A DNA stretch of 64,000 nucleotides from positions 248,001 through 312,000 of the forward strand of contig NZ_JAQOMS010000002.1 of assembly GCF_028401425.1 (NCBI RefSeq), given 5' to 3'. The notes below the pieces were generated by a model. That model was not told the DNA's origin. It saw nothing but the letters and a program-made list of their open reading frames with translations, and ran no database searches. Source of the DNA: Psychrosphaera algicola. GTDB taxonomy: Bacteria > Pseudomonadota > Gammaproteobacteria > Enterobacterales > Alteromonadaceae. Position numbers and translations under genes: made by a program. The stretch's first letter is position 1, and each line of letters begins with the position of its first letter. Below are positions 11,025-23,100 of the stretch, piece by piece.

Positions 11025-11680
11025 ATGGCGTTATCTAGAGAACAAATAGCACAACGTGTTGCTCGCGAATTTAATGATGGTGATTACGTAAACCTTGGCA
11101 TTGGTATTCCAACTTTGGCTGCTAACTTTGTACCTGACGGCATGCAAGTTATGTTGCAATCAGAAAATGGATTGTTAGGTATGGGCCCATACCCTACAAA
11201 AGAAAATGTTGATGCCGATATGATAAATGCGGGCAAAGAAACAGTAACCACAGCCACGGGCGCGGCAATTTTAGTTCGGCTGAAAGCTTTGCTATGATCC
11301 GCGGTGGACATGTTGATATAACAGTTTTAGGTGCTTTTGAAATGAGATCAAAATGGTAATATTGCAAGCTATATGATCCCTAGTAAATTAGTTAAAGGCA
11401 TGGGGGCGCTATGGATTTAGTGGCCGGAGCAGACAATATTATTGTTACTATGACTCACGCCAATAAACATGGTGAGTCTAAATTACTTGAAGCATGTACC
11501 TTGCCACTTACTGGTGTAAATTGCATTACTAAGGTTATAACTGATTTGGCTTATTTAGAAATAATCGAAGGCGAGTTTGTTTTGTTAGAGCGCGCTCCTA
11601 GCGTGTCCGTTGATGAAATAAAGCAAAAAACAGCGGGTAAATTACGGATTAATGGTGACGTGCCTGAAATGCAGTTTTAG
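11025..11680 (+). CDS. scoB: 3-oxoacid CoA-transferase subunit B
   Basis: Beta subunit, about 218 residues, carrying the catalytic Glu in the SENGLLGMGPYP motif. Other family segments are YVNLGIGIPTLAANF, IRGGHVDITVLGAFEMSQ, KGMGGAMDLVAGA and NCITKVITDLAYLE. The raw text has four defects: a T-run short at 11272, an extra A near 11347, a G-to-A change at 11382 (CCTAG for CCTGG, Ser for the conserved Gly of MIPGKLV) and a short G-run near 11404. With ScoA it activates acetoacetate using succinyl-CoA from the TCA cycle. Confidence 0.9.
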
Positions 11681-11706
11681 TCGATGTTTTAAGCCTTAAC
11701 GCCAAT

Positions 11707-11742
11707 AACAGTTTGCTTTTTATAGACAAAAAGCAAACTGTT
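11707..11742. terminator. Rho-independent terminator after scoB
   Basis: A perfect 15-bp stem (11707-11721 with 11728-11742) and a 6-base loop lie 26 bases past the scoB stop. Confidence 0.85.
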
Positions 11743-11953
11743 CTTCATTTAAGATTAACCTTTCTATACCCATTTTAAACCCTCATCCTTTTAAGTCGAT
11801 TGATTATTAAAACATTCTAAAATTCATGTGTTTAGTTATTTGAATTATTCTAAAATCAGCCTAAAGTTAATTGAGTTAAAAAATGATATAACAAGTCAGC
11901 TTTCATCATTGACGTTATTTTCTTAATTAGGGTATACAAAAGAGGAATTTAAA

Positions 11954-12298
11954 ATGGATTATATAGACGCCTTTGTCGCAGCGGTACCAACTGAAAATAA
12001 AGAACTTTATCTAGAACATGCTAAAACGTCCGTTGCACTTTTTAAAGAATACGGTGCTTTACGTGTGGTTGAATGTTGGGGAGATGATGTGCCAGACGGT
12101 AAAATAACGTCATTTCCAATGGCCGTTAAATGTGAAGCCAACGAAACCGTAGTATTTAGTTGGGTTACTTGGCCAGATAAAAAAACGCGAGATGCGGGTA
12201 TGGAAGGGCTAATGCAAGACCCAAGAATGGACATGGAAATGCCTTTTGATATGACTCGCATAATATTTGGTGGGTTTCAAATGATCCTCAATGAATAA
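11954..12298 (+). CDS. DUF1428 family protein
   Basis: Small soluble protein of 114 residues starting MDYIDAFVAAVPTENKE. The YIDAF...AVP start, the ALRVVECWGDDVPDGK segment, VVFSWVTWPDK and the ending RIIFGGFQMI are those of the DUF1428 (YbaA-like) family of dimeric alpha-beta-barrel fold. The biochemical role is unknown. It stands alone with its own AGAGGA ribosome site and a 51-base gap to the GH13 gene. Confidence 0.85.
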   Translation: MDYIDAFVAAVPTENKELYLEHAKTSVALFKEYGALRVVECWGDDVPDGKITSFPMAVKCEANETVVFSWVTWPDKKTRDAGMEGLMQDPRMDMEMPFDMTRIIFGGFQMILNE

Positions 12299-12348
12299 TT
12301 TTTCTGCTTAATTTAAATCGTAAAAGTGATATAGCAAACAGGGAACTC

Positions 12349-13874
12349 ATGACGTACGCCACTCAATCGGAAACAGAACTTAACCAAATACTTACAAATC
12401 GAGAAAAAGACTGGCGAATAGGTGCCGTCGTTTACCAAGTTTTGGTAGACCGATTTGCACCGTCTTCTCAACTCGAAAATAAATGTGGTCTTTATCCTGA
12501 ACCCAAAGTTCTAAAAAGATGGAATGAAACGCCTAAACACGGACACTATTTAGAACAACACAAATTGTGGAGTCACGAAATAGAATTTTGGGGTGGGGAT
12601 TTTGAGTCACTTACCGACAAACTGGATTACATCGTGCAGCTTGGGGTAGATGTTCTGTATTTAAACCCGGTTCATGAGGCGTATACCAATCATAAATACG
12701 ACAGTTTGGACTTTAAAAACATATCACCAGAATTTGGCTCTAAATCAGATGTAAAAATGTTAATAGATGCTGTTCATCAAAAAGGCATGAAAATCGTGCT
12801 TGATGGAGTATTTAATCATATGGGGCAAAATGCGCCGGTATTTCAAGATGCACAAGATAAACCTGACTCGATATATAGAGACTGGTTTTGTTTTAGTGAT
12901 GAATATGAAGTGGGGTATCGAAGTTGGGATAATGCGACCAATTTACCTGAACTAAACTTAGAAAATGAAGCTGTGCGTTCATATGTATATTTAGATGACG
13001 ACTCTGTGGTTAAAAGTTATCTCACCGACGGTGTTGATGGATGGCGTTTGGATGTTGCCCATGACATTGGTTTTAATTACTTAGCTGAATTAACGTCTGA
13101 GGCCCACAAGCATAAACCCGGCTCGCTTATTATTGGTGAAGTATGGAGCTATCCACAGCAATGGTTAGGCAGTGTTGATGGCATTATGAATCTTACAATG
13201 CGGCATTTGATAATCCAAAGTGTTCTCGGTGCTATCCCAGCAAATTTAGCGAATAAACAACTTAATCAGATGGTTGTAGACTCAAATTATGAAGGATTAT
13301 TAAAGTCCTAGGTTCTACTAGACAATCACGATACTGCGCGGCTGGCGACGTTAGTACCTGATATTGCACAGCGTAAACTCGCTATGGCGCTGCAGTTTTG
13401 CGTTCCGGGCTCACCAAATCTTTATTATGGCAGTGAGTTGGGAATGATTGGGGAGATGATCCAGAAATGCGAGCGCCGATGTGCTGGGATAAAGTGACGA
13501 AAGATAACGAGATGTTGTTGTGGACCTTAAAATTAGTAGCAACTCGCAAACAGAATAGGGCGCTTCGAATTGGCGAATTTAAAACGGTCCATTCATCGGA
13601 TTTAATTGCGTTTCTGCGCTATACGGACAAAGTGGAAGATGCCTGTATTATAGTGGTGAACCCCAAAAACGAGTCAGTGAAAGAACAGTTGATGATCCCT
13701 TATTCGAAATTAATGAATATGGGGAACATGGTTGAATTACTCGGCATGTATCCCGCTCAACTTAGAATTTCAGCATCTTATTTGGCAGTCGAAATGGCCC
13801 CACTTTCAATTGCAATATTTAAACCCAATACTGCGCCAACTAATGGCTATACGACATATAAACGAGTTGTCTAA
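12349..13874 (+). CDS. GH13 alpha-amylase family enzyme, cytoplasmic
   Basis: Glycoside hydrolase family 13 protein of about 508 residues without a signal peptide, so likely acting on maltodextrins in the cytoplasm. Conserved regions seen: DGVFNH (region I), DGWRLDVAHDIG with the nucleophile Asp (II), IIGEVW with the acid/base Glu (III) and LLDNHDTAR (IV). The raw frame stops at TAG 13309-13311, inside CCTAGG where TGG (Trp) from CCTGGG is expected, and shifts at the G-run 13450-13453. Neopullulanase/cyclomaltodextrinase-type activity is possible but not decided by reading. Confidence 0.85.
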
Positions 13875-14077
13875 ATGCGTATATCAGCGCATATTTTATA
13901 GATTTACCGATTAAGTTCACTAATTTATTGGTCAATTATTTGATTGGCCAATTTCTCTCCTTTTGTTCGTTAACAGCGTTTTTTGTTTACCTTTGAAATT
14001 TCTTAACGAGTCTGCCGGTTTTTATTGTGACTCGAAACGTTATACTAACCCCCATTGCTTACCAATTAAGATGCCTA

Positions 14078-14548
14078 ATGGAACAGATCCAAGTCGGATA
14101 TAATGCAGTACACGACCGAATGATAATGTCGATTAAAGCTAAGGGAGATATCCACAAAGTGTGGTTGACACGACGTTTTGTAATGTTGTTTTTAGCGCAA
14201 TTAAACCAAACAACACAAAACGATCCGGTGATAAAAGAGCAAACAGCTGGCCCCCATAAATCTGAGATCATGGCATTTCAAAAGCAGCAGGCTGAATTAC
14301 AAGGCAAGATCAATAAATCGGCGGAACCAATTAAAGTTGATTTAGATGAAGGTGAGCCAATTTTAGCTTGCGGTATAAAAATAGATGAACAAACCCTTCA
14401 CATAGACTGCACAAATAAGCGACGTTTAACGTTAGGACTATCAACTGGTTTGGCTTATTCACTTATAAATTTGATAGAACAAGCGTTAAAACATACCGGT
14501 TGGGGCTTTACAGGTGTTAAACCGGTCGCTAAAAAACAACTGATGTGA
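14078..14548 (+). CDS. Unknown protein
   Basis: Predicted soluble protein of 156 residues, rich in Lys and Gln. It starts MEQIQVGYNAVHDRMIMSIK; I prefer ATG 14078 over the ATG 51 bases upstream because MEQIQ begins the region that reads like a folded protein. The middle (residues 60-95) is polar, and the C-terminal part has LHIDCTNKRRLTLGLSTGLA. No family recognised, and no clear operon partner. Confidence 0.5.
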   Translation: MEQIQVGYNAVHDRMIMSIKAKGDIHKVWLTRRFVMLFLAQLNQTTQNDPVIKEQTAGPHKSEIMAFQKQQAELQGKINKSAEPIKVDLDEGEPILACGIKIDEQTLHIDCTNKRRLTLGLSTGLAYSLINLIEQALKHTGWGFTGVKPVAKKQLM

Positions 14549-14610
14549 CGGTGGCGTCAAGTTGGTCTGCTTCCATTAATTAAACGCGATCAAATAGCTT
14601 ACGAGTTCCG

Positions 14611-15501
14611 CTATACAGAACTACTAACGCCGTTCAGAGGTACTATTGATTGCTGAGTTTTAGTGAGATTTAATGCACTTAGCACCTGACGTAGCTGCAA
14701 TTCAAAAATATCATTTAATGTCGCCATCGTCACGGACGTAAATTCAAAATAGACTTTTGGCTCGACCACAATTGTTGATGCATCAATAAACTCATTGGAG
14801 ATTGTTCCGTTGAGCTGGTTTATTTGTTTTTTGCTAATTCAACTTTTTGTTTTTGTTCAAAGGTATAGGATCCACCGAGGATAAATGGTCTAAAACGTGT
14901 TCAGTGGTATTGGTTAGTTTTTGTTGTAAATACGCTAGCCTAATCTTATCGACCTTAGCTACAGTGTTTCATTGTGGCTATACCAACGCCAATCGCACGG
15001 CACTGACCAACAAATTCCGACGTTTGAATTAACTCGCGCCAAGTGAATCCAACGGAAGGTAATGAGGGCAATTGCGTACCATTTAATGCACTATTCTCAG
15101 CAATATCCTCTAATAGATACAGTAAATTTTCAATTAATTTGGTGTGTTGACTGAAGTTTTCTAAAACTGTAATCGTTGTTGTATTTTTTGTAGCCGAGTC
15201 CAGTGATCAATATAACTATCCCAACGAACATGGTTAATTTCTAACTCAGGTTTAGCAAGATTAGACTGTACGGATTTGATGTTTCGTTTTATTTTTACCA
15301 GATCAGTGCGAGCTTGGGTGTTGCCGTTTAATAAAGCTGAACTCATTCCTCGATGTTTTTGAGTGAGAGAAATGAGATCTTTTAACTGACTTATCTGAGC
15401 AACGCCTCGACACTGTGAAGTGACCAGCTGTCGCTTTTTGTGTATCTAAAATAAACAAAAAAACTAAAAATAACAGCTGAATAAATACAAATTTCTATCA
15501 T
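14611..15501 (-). CDS. Sensor-like membrane protein after chemotaxis receptor
   Basis: About 297 residues, recovered by joining several frames. It begins with one membrane segment (SAVIFSFFVYF), then a helical region QLKDLISLTQKHRGMSSALL resembling nitrate/nitrite-sensing (NIT-like) helical bundles, then LENFSQHTKLIENLLYLLED and TWRELIQTSEFVGQCRAIGV. Breaks fall near 15415, 15170, 14960, 14870 and 14835, mostly at A/T runs. It starts 17 bases after the chemotaxis receptor stop on the same strand, so the two are probably one operon. Function is unproven; a signal-sensing partner for that receptor is the simplest idea. Confidence 0.5.
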
Positions 15502-15517
15502 AAGCTTCCCTATAGTT

Positions 15518-16712
15518 TTAGGCGTACTGCTCAGTTAAATGTTCCAAATGTGCTGCGACATGCTCTGTTTGTTTTGCTATTAATGCATTTTCTTTTGCAA
15601 CAACCACAACTGAATCTACATGCTCTGCAATCTCGTTTGTCGCCACAGCTTGTTGTTCGGCGTTGGTCGCTACAATGGCAATTTGTTCCTGAACATCGTT
15701 TGTTGTTTGTTCTATTTGAGTTAGGGCTTGATCTACTATCACTGCGCCATCACAACTTTGCTGAGTCTCTATAACAACGGTGGTCATACTGTCTAATATC
15801 TGTTTTGTTTGATTAGATACCTCTAAGACCGCCCGAACAATACTGTCAGCTGCAAGGTGTGAGCGGGTAGCAAGTTCGCGTACTTCCTCGGCGACGACGG
15901 CAAACCCAACGCCAAACTGACCAGCACGAGCTGCTTCAATAGATGCATTGAGCGCAAGTAAGTTGGTTTGTTGGGCAATTTTTTGAATGGCATGGGATTC
16001 TTTTTCAACGGATGTCGCCATAACGTTCAGTTTTTCCATTCTAGTTTGCGTATCCTAGGCTTCGATAGTAACGTTATGTAACTTTTCAGTTAAATTGATG
16101 AGCTCTTTTTTCGCTAGTGATGCGGTACTACTCGCTCCGCATGCGGCACTATGAACCAGTTCTATCTTGTTACTGACTTCCTGTAAAGAATGTGTCATTT
16201 CTATTATGGCCGACGCAGTACTTGTGGTGGCGTCAGATTGACGCTGTACGTTTTCACTAACCGAATTGGCTGTACCGATCACTTGTTGGGCTGAGTAGGC
16301 CACCTCTCTTAATCTTGCAGTGTTTTGTTCATTGGAGCGGCTTAGTTCGCGGAGAACTTCGACAAATTTAGCAGCAAGTGGATGATTTTGGCTGGCTAAA
16401 GATTTTATATTACGGGGATCAAATTGTTCTATGTCTATTTCATCAAGAAAACTAAGGGATGTTTTCAAATAGTGGTAAGTGACATATAAAGTGCCAAATA
16501 AAAGGTAGCTAGAGAGTAAACATAAAATATTTATTTGGACAATTCCAATCGACAGAACATTGAAAATATTTAACATATTTAATGTGAGATAAATCGACAG
16601 GGACGTAATCGCTAAGACAAAACAGTTTCTTATCCCAATTGATTTTAGTAACAGGGACACAGGATAAAAATAATATTGCCCATAAATATTCCTTGTTAAG
16701 CAATGTTAACAT
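15518..16712 (-). CDS. Methyl-accepting chemotaxis protein without large sensor domain
   Basis: About 398 residues. Two membrane helices near the N-terminus (CFVLAITSLSIYLTLNML and LCLLSSYLLFGTLYVTYHYL) are separated by only a few residues, so there is no sizeable periplasmic domain. The rest is a coiled-coil signalling domain with the conserved hairpin tip QQTNLLALNASIEAARAG and VVAEEVRELA. An in-frame TAG (CTA at 16055-16057) sits in minus-strand GCCTAGGAT, where GCCTGGGAT (Trp) is expected. A further one-base shift near 16680 joins the MLTLLNKEYLW start to the rest. Confidence 0.85.
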
Positions 16713-17028
16713 CGCATTGCCTTATAAAAATGTGGTGTGGATTTTAACGGTCGATGCCATAAATTGCTTATGAACAGGAACACACGCTAAAAACTAAGTA
16801 CTTAGGTAAGAAGTAATGGCAAGTTGTATTCCACAAATTAACATGTTGTTATATAAGTGAAAAAAATTAACTATTCAAAAGGGCTTGGAGGATATGAGGT
16901 ACAACTGTGCAAGGTTGCATCATTTTAGTGAAAACCGACTTTTCACTATATTCATAATGGCTTGTGTATTTTTTTCTAAAACCAAATAAAACGGCTAGAT
17001 TACTTTAATCTAGCCGTTTTAAAATAGT
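16713..17028. other. Intergenic region upstream of chemotaxis receptor
   Basis: About 316 AT-rich bases between the pump operon end and the receptor gene. Apart from the terminator at 16988-17020 nothing is recognised; the receptor promoter should lie here. Confidence 0.5.
16988..17020. terminator. Terminator of the RND pump operon
   Basis: Perfect 15-bp stem (AAAACGGCTAGATTA with its complement at 17006-17020) around a 3-base loop, directly past the second pump gene. Confidence 0.85.
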
Positions 17029-20000
17029 TTAAATAACTTTCCCTACAATTTTGTTACTGCGGGCGAACAAACGATGGCTTCGGTCTCTGAGTTTTAACAA
17101 AAGCACGTATGCAAGTGGTATAAAATAAAGACTGGTCACAGTTGAAAACATTAACCCGCCCATAATCGCTATGGCCATTGGTGAATATTCAGGACTGCCT
17201 GCGCCGCCAATGTTGGCATTTCCGACAGCAAGTGGCAATAAACCTAAAACGGTAGTCGCCACAGTCATTAAAATTGGACGAATACGATTACGACTACCTT
17301 CTAAAACGGCTTCTTTAATTGCATAACCTTGTTCCCGTAATTGATTAATCCTATCGACCAATACAATTCCGTTGTTTACGACGATACCCATCAAAATTAA
17401 GATCCCAATCATTACCATGATTGACATACTGGTGCCGGTTAGCATAAGTGCCCAGAACAAGCCTGAAATCGAAAACAATAACGAGGTGATAACCGCAGTA
17501 GGCAAGATCAAACTTTCGAATAATGCGGCCATTACGATGTAAATCATGGCTAAGGCCAACAACATATTAACTTCCATGACGCTTTCAGCTTCACGTTGTC
17601 TTTCGAAACTGCCATTGAGGCTCCAGCTATAACCAGTAGGGAGTTGTATTTGGTTTAAGGTTTCTTCTATTCGTAGTTTTGCTTGTTCTAAGGTTGTGCC
17701 TTCCGCCATGTTTGCACCAATATTTAAACTGGTTTGGCGTTCAAATCGACTGATTTGGCTCAATCTAGGTACTATTTTGAGCTCAGCAAGTTGATCAAGA
17801 CGATAGTCAATACCGTCTTCGGAATGGATAACGATAGAACGAAAACGTTCAAGTGATTTTTCAACGTCCTGAGCAAACATTAGCCGTACTTGGATCTCAC
17901 CAGAATTACGGTCACGATACGTACGCAAGTTTAAACCGCGAAGTGCCGTCCCCGCTGCTTGAGCAACATCTCGGCTACTAAGGCCAATACGTTGCACACG
18001 TTCTCGGTCAATAATTATTTGGATTTCTTTTTGATCACCAGTGACCTCAGAATTTACATCTTCCAAGCCTTCAATGTTCGAGATAACAGGAATTAATTGG
18101 TCTGCAATTTCCATCAATACTTCCGTCGCATTGCCTTTTAAGGTCACTTGGATGCCGCCGCCGTTGCCGCCACCCCAGCCAAACTGAGGTCGGGCCCGAA
18201 CAAAGGTTGGCCAGTCTTTTTCTATATCAGTTTTGATGGCCTTAGCAGAGCGCGTAAGTTGTTTTTTAGGTTAATTACAGAGTTCGCGTAACCATTAGTG
18301 TAATAACTATAGACTGAATCAAATTCAAACTTGTCTTGATTGGCGTATAAATAGTCTTCCATTCGGTTTACTATTTTTTCAACTTCGTCTTTAGAATAGT
18401 TTTTTGCAGTTGGTAGTTGATAAACATGCGGGTGTTATCGACACCGTCGGCTTCATCACTCGTCACGGCGCCCATAGGAATAGCCATAGAAGCAAACAGT
18501 AAAAATCCAACTAAAAACGACTTTTTCTGATGGTTCATCACCCAATTTAACGATTTTTGGTAAAACTTCATTAGCTTACCGTCTTCTTTGTTCTTTTTAA
18601 TCGGGATGTTTTTAATCTTGCTGGTTAGCAATGGGATCAATGTTTGCGCTATAAACAGTGAAGCGAATAAGGAAATACAAATAGCGATAGCCACGTGTTC
18701 TAAGAAGATAGTGATATCAATTTTTTTACCTATGATATTTGGTAAAAAACGATCGCTGTAGTACAAGTCCCTGCAATAACAGCAAGTGATACATTTTGTA
18801 CGCCTTGGTTTGTCGCTTTTATTTGGTCTTTTTCATTTTGACGTTCGTGAAATATAGATTCGGTAACTACCACCGCATTATCCACTAACATACCGACGGC
18901 CAACATTAAGCCCATAAGCGACAATATATTGAGGCTGTAGCCCAGCATATACATCGCACCTAACGTGATAAAAATTGCAAAAGGTACGGACAAAACAACG
19001 ATTATCGTTGTCGCCACATGACGCAGGAACAAATATAAAACGATAACTGACAGAAGGGCACCGATTAAACCGGCTTCCAATAAATTACTAAGGGAGTTGG
19101 TAACATCTTCGGCAGTGTTTTGCATGACGAACAAATTGATGCCATTAAATTGCGCACTATTAGAAACTTCATTTACGACTTCCATTACATCGGACGCAAC
19201 TTGTACTAAATTAGCGCCGGACTCTTTCATGACATCCATGCCAATGGCATAAGTTTGATGCAAATGACGACCATCTTGACGTTCAGGCAACTCCAATTGA
19301 ATATTTGCAATATCGCCAAGTTTGATGTTTTGTTCGATATAAAGATTATATACGTCTTCTACGGATTCAAATTTACCATTTGGGTTTATCATTATCTTAC
19401 CGTCGGAGGTATTAAGATAACCGGCTGACTGACTGAAGTTCATGCGTCGAAGTTTTTCTACGACCGTGGGTAAATTTAAACGATAAGACGCTATTTTATT
19501 TTCATCTAAACGAATGCTAATTTGGCGTTTATCAACACCATATAGGGTCACTTGAGAAACGCCCGCTACACGTTCGATAGGGCGTTTTAGGTTACGTTCA
19601 AGTAAGTCATAAGCTAATGACAGATCTCGATCCGAAGATATACGCAAGTTAAAGACAGGCATGTCGTTCGTATTAAACTGAAATACCATAATGCGCTCTA
19701 GATCATCTGGCAATTGATCGCGAATTGCATCAATTTTTCTCTCGCTTCAATAGACTTAGCGTTTATATTTTCGTCCCATTTAAACTGGATAGAAATGTCT
19801 GCGCCGGTTTCCTTGGACCAAGTTCTAAATTGCTGGATACCGGAAATCGTTGCTAAAGCCTCCTCCACTGGCTTAGTTATTTGGCGTTCTACTTCAGCTG
19901 GTGTCGAATTTGGGTAGGGAACACTAATATACAACTCTGGAATATCAATCCTTGCCACTTTTCTAGCGGCAGTAACCGGCTGGCAACAATACCCAAAATA

Positions 20001-20101
20001 AGCAATGACACGAACATTATTATGGTTGTTACGGGTTTTTTAATCGCCCAGTTTGCCAACGATTTACTGGCAGTTTGTGTGTTGTTATTTAAATTATTCA
20101 T
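17029..20101 (-). CDS. RND efflux pump subunit (second of tandem pair)
   Basis: AcrB/MexB-type inner-membrane proton antiporter of about 1024 residues. It begins MNNLNNNTQTASKSLANWAI with the usual KKPVTTIIMFVSLLILGIV helix, then VSVPYPNSTPAEVE-like porter sequence, VGMLVDNAVVVTE (helix 4 Asp) and GIVVNNGIVLVDRINQLREQG. Homopolymer deletions split it near 19948, 19737, 18747 and 18263. Near 18415 the protein jumps frame in a way explained by loss of one 7-base repeat unit. Six bases separate it from the first pump gene, so both are in one operon with the fusion protein. Confidence 0.88.
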
Positions 20102-20107
20102 TTCAAC

Positions 20108-23100
20108 CTACTGAGCAATTGAGTCAAGGTGATTAACAGGTTCATCGACAGGAGATACAAATCGTTTTCGGTCGATCAGTAAATATAACGATGGAATAAA
20201 AATTAACGTCAGCAAGGTAGAAAATATCAGTCCAAAAATGACGGTAAGTGCCATTGGAGAACGTAATTCTGCTCCGTCACCCAGTCCTAGCGCTAGAGGC
20301 AGCAGCCCGAGAGTTGTTGTCAGTGTTGTCATTATAATAGGACGCAATCGGCTTTGCGCTGATTCCAAAATAGCCTGTCGTTTTTCAATACCGAGTTCTC
20401 GCAGCTGATTTATTCTATCAATTAGGACGATGGCATTGTTGACAACAATACCAGCCAACATAATAAAACCAATAAAGACGACAACGCTGATGTTACTGTT
20501 TGTTAAGTACAGACCGTAAATCGATCCGGCTCCTGCTAATGGCACAGTAAATAAAATAATGAGCGGGTGTAATAAAGACTCAAACTGTGACGCCATTACG
20601 ATATACACCATAAATACGGCCAAGATGAGGGCAATGGTTAATGATTCAAATGAAACTTGCATATCTTCATTTTGCCCTTTCACAGCCCATGTAATTGACA
20701 GTGGCATATTTTGTTCCGTAATAATGCCGTTAACGATTGTGACCGCTTTTGCTAAATCAATACCAGTAACATTTAAATCAATAAGGGCAACTCGTTGCTG
20801 TTGTAACCGATTTATTTCACTTGGACCTGTGGTTAAACTCACTTCTGCGACATCGGCTAACGAAATTGGCATTGTTGAATTTGAATTGACGATTAACTGT
20901 TTTAAATCGTTAATTGAATTGCGGTCATTTTCGTTTGTGCGAACCAAAATATCGACTTTTCTATCGCCAACAGACAATTTGGTTGCGACTTTGCCGCCAA
21001 TTTGTGCCGCAACAACGTCAGAGACTTGAGCCGCAGTTAAATTAAGTTGGGCTAGTCTACCGTGATTAAACTCGAGTTTTATTTCAGGGTGGCCTTTTTT
21101 AAACTTGGATTGACGTCGGTTAGGTAATTGTTTGACTCAAATAGGGCGACCAGTTTATTGCTTTGTGTTTGCAACATGGAAAGGTCATAGCCAGAAAGAA
21201 CAACTTGTATTGGTGCTTTAAAGGTCAAGAGTTTAGGGCGGTCAATAGTGCCATTTACGCCAGGAATACGATTTAGTTCCGCACGTAAATTAGACATAAC
21301 AATACTTTCTTGCTCTGATGATTGGCCTTTTTAAGGACAACATTGAGACGCCCCCAATTATCACCACTTTGACCTATGGTGACGCATTCATCAAACTTCC
21401 TGTTCCTACGACGCTATAGGTTCTTTCAACAGCCTCGAGGGTTTTGGCAACATTTGCTAATTGCGTCAAACGTCTTTCTGTTTCTTCTAGTTTAGTGCCA
21501 GTTGGCATTAATACGTCTACAAAAATTCACCTTGAGCCATCGGAGGTAATAATTCTGAACCAAGCTTTTTAACTAACGGCACGCTACCTAGTGCTAATAA
21601 TGAGATAGCAGTTATCGTTAACGCAGGCCGCTTTAAAGAGACAATTAGGGTATTTTGATACACCTCACTCAAACGGTTGTAAACAAAATTAAAACCTTTA
21701 GCTGATGGCACCATAATAAAGGAAATAATTTTAACAAATAGGCGTATAACGGCTTTTAATACAATAGTGACAATTAACGGAATGTAATAAACCACGACTA
21801 AAATTAGCTTTTTAATAGGCTAGGTTAAATACCAAAACGCCAATGCGATCTTATTGGTTGGTTTTTCTTTAATTGTAGGTTGGATAAATGGGTCTTGCTC
21901 TTCTTCAAACTTTCTAGTTTCTCTTGCTGCTAACATTGGAATTAATGTGATGGCAACAATTAGCGATGCAAATAACGCAAACGTTACGGCAAGTGCTTGG
22001 TCTGAAAATAGTTGTCCTGCGATGCCTTCTACAAATGCAAGTGGAAAAAATACGGCCATAGTGGTCAGTGTTGATGCAGTTACGGCAGTCGCCACTTCTT
22101 TGGTACCAATCGCTGCTGCTTGTTTTGGCTCTAAACCCTGTTCTTTGTAACGGGCGATATTTTCGAGTACAACTATAGCAGAATCGACAAGTAAACCGAT
22201 GGCTAATGCAATACCACCAAGACTCATAATATTAAGAGAAATGCTATTAGCGTGCATAAAATTAAAAGTGGCGATGACAGAAACTGGAATTGAAAGCGAA
22301 ACAATAAATGTGGTCCAACTGTTTTGCAGAAACAAATACAGGATCAACATAGCCAATAAGCCGCCAATCACGGCTGCAATTTGTACTTCATCTACGGCTG
22401 AGTCGATAAACGTCGCTTGGTTATATATAGGCTCTAAAGTTAATCCTTTTGGAAGTATATCATTAACTACTTCGAGTTGACTTAGCACTAGTTCGGCGAC
22501 TTTAACTACATTTGCATCACCTTCTTTGTAGATAGCAACTTCGATGGCTTCTTCGCCGTTGACCTGAGTAATGCTATCTCGTTCTTTATGAGCGTCGGTC
22601 ACTTTGGCAATTTCACTTAATCTAATGATCCTGCTGCCGTCATGTTTGACGATAAGTTCGCGGATGTCGGTTAAATCTTTAAATTGGTTTATTGTTCGAA
22701 CTAAATAATCCTGACTTTGGTCTTTGACTCGACCACCGGATAAATTGACGTTTTCGTCACGCAAACGTTGAATAATTTGACTGATATCTAAATTGTGATG
22801 AGCGAGTTTACGTTGATCGATTGAGACATGAATTTCCTGCTCTAAGCCGCCACCTAGTTTTACGGATGCGACACCATTAACAGCTTCTAATTTACGTTTT
22901 ACTTCTTCTTCAGCAAATGTACGTATTGATTTTAAATCGGCATCTAAGTTGTCTGATTTAAGAGCGAATCGCAAAATTGGATCTAAGCTAGGGTTAAATC
23001 GCAGCAATACTGGCTTTTTAACATCCAGAGGCAGTTGCAGAATATCGAGTTTTTCTCGAACATTAAGACTGGCCAAATCCATATCGGCCCCCCATTCGAA

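Noticed and set aside
13926..13951. Terminator after the GH13 gene
   Set aside because: ATTGGTCAA / TTGGCCAAT is imperfect and has no proper T-run.
16908..16920. GTGCAAGGTTGCA as another TCA-type operator
   Set aside because: The spacing differs from the sucC and gltA pairs and the neighbouring gene is a chemoreceptor; a chance match is likely.
978..21823. In-frame TAG codons in four genes (978, 13309, 16055, 21821) as stop-codon recoding or amber suppression
   Set aside because: All four lie in sequences that differ from CCWGG by one inner C-to-T change, and neighbouring genes show indels at the same motif; sequencing error explains both.
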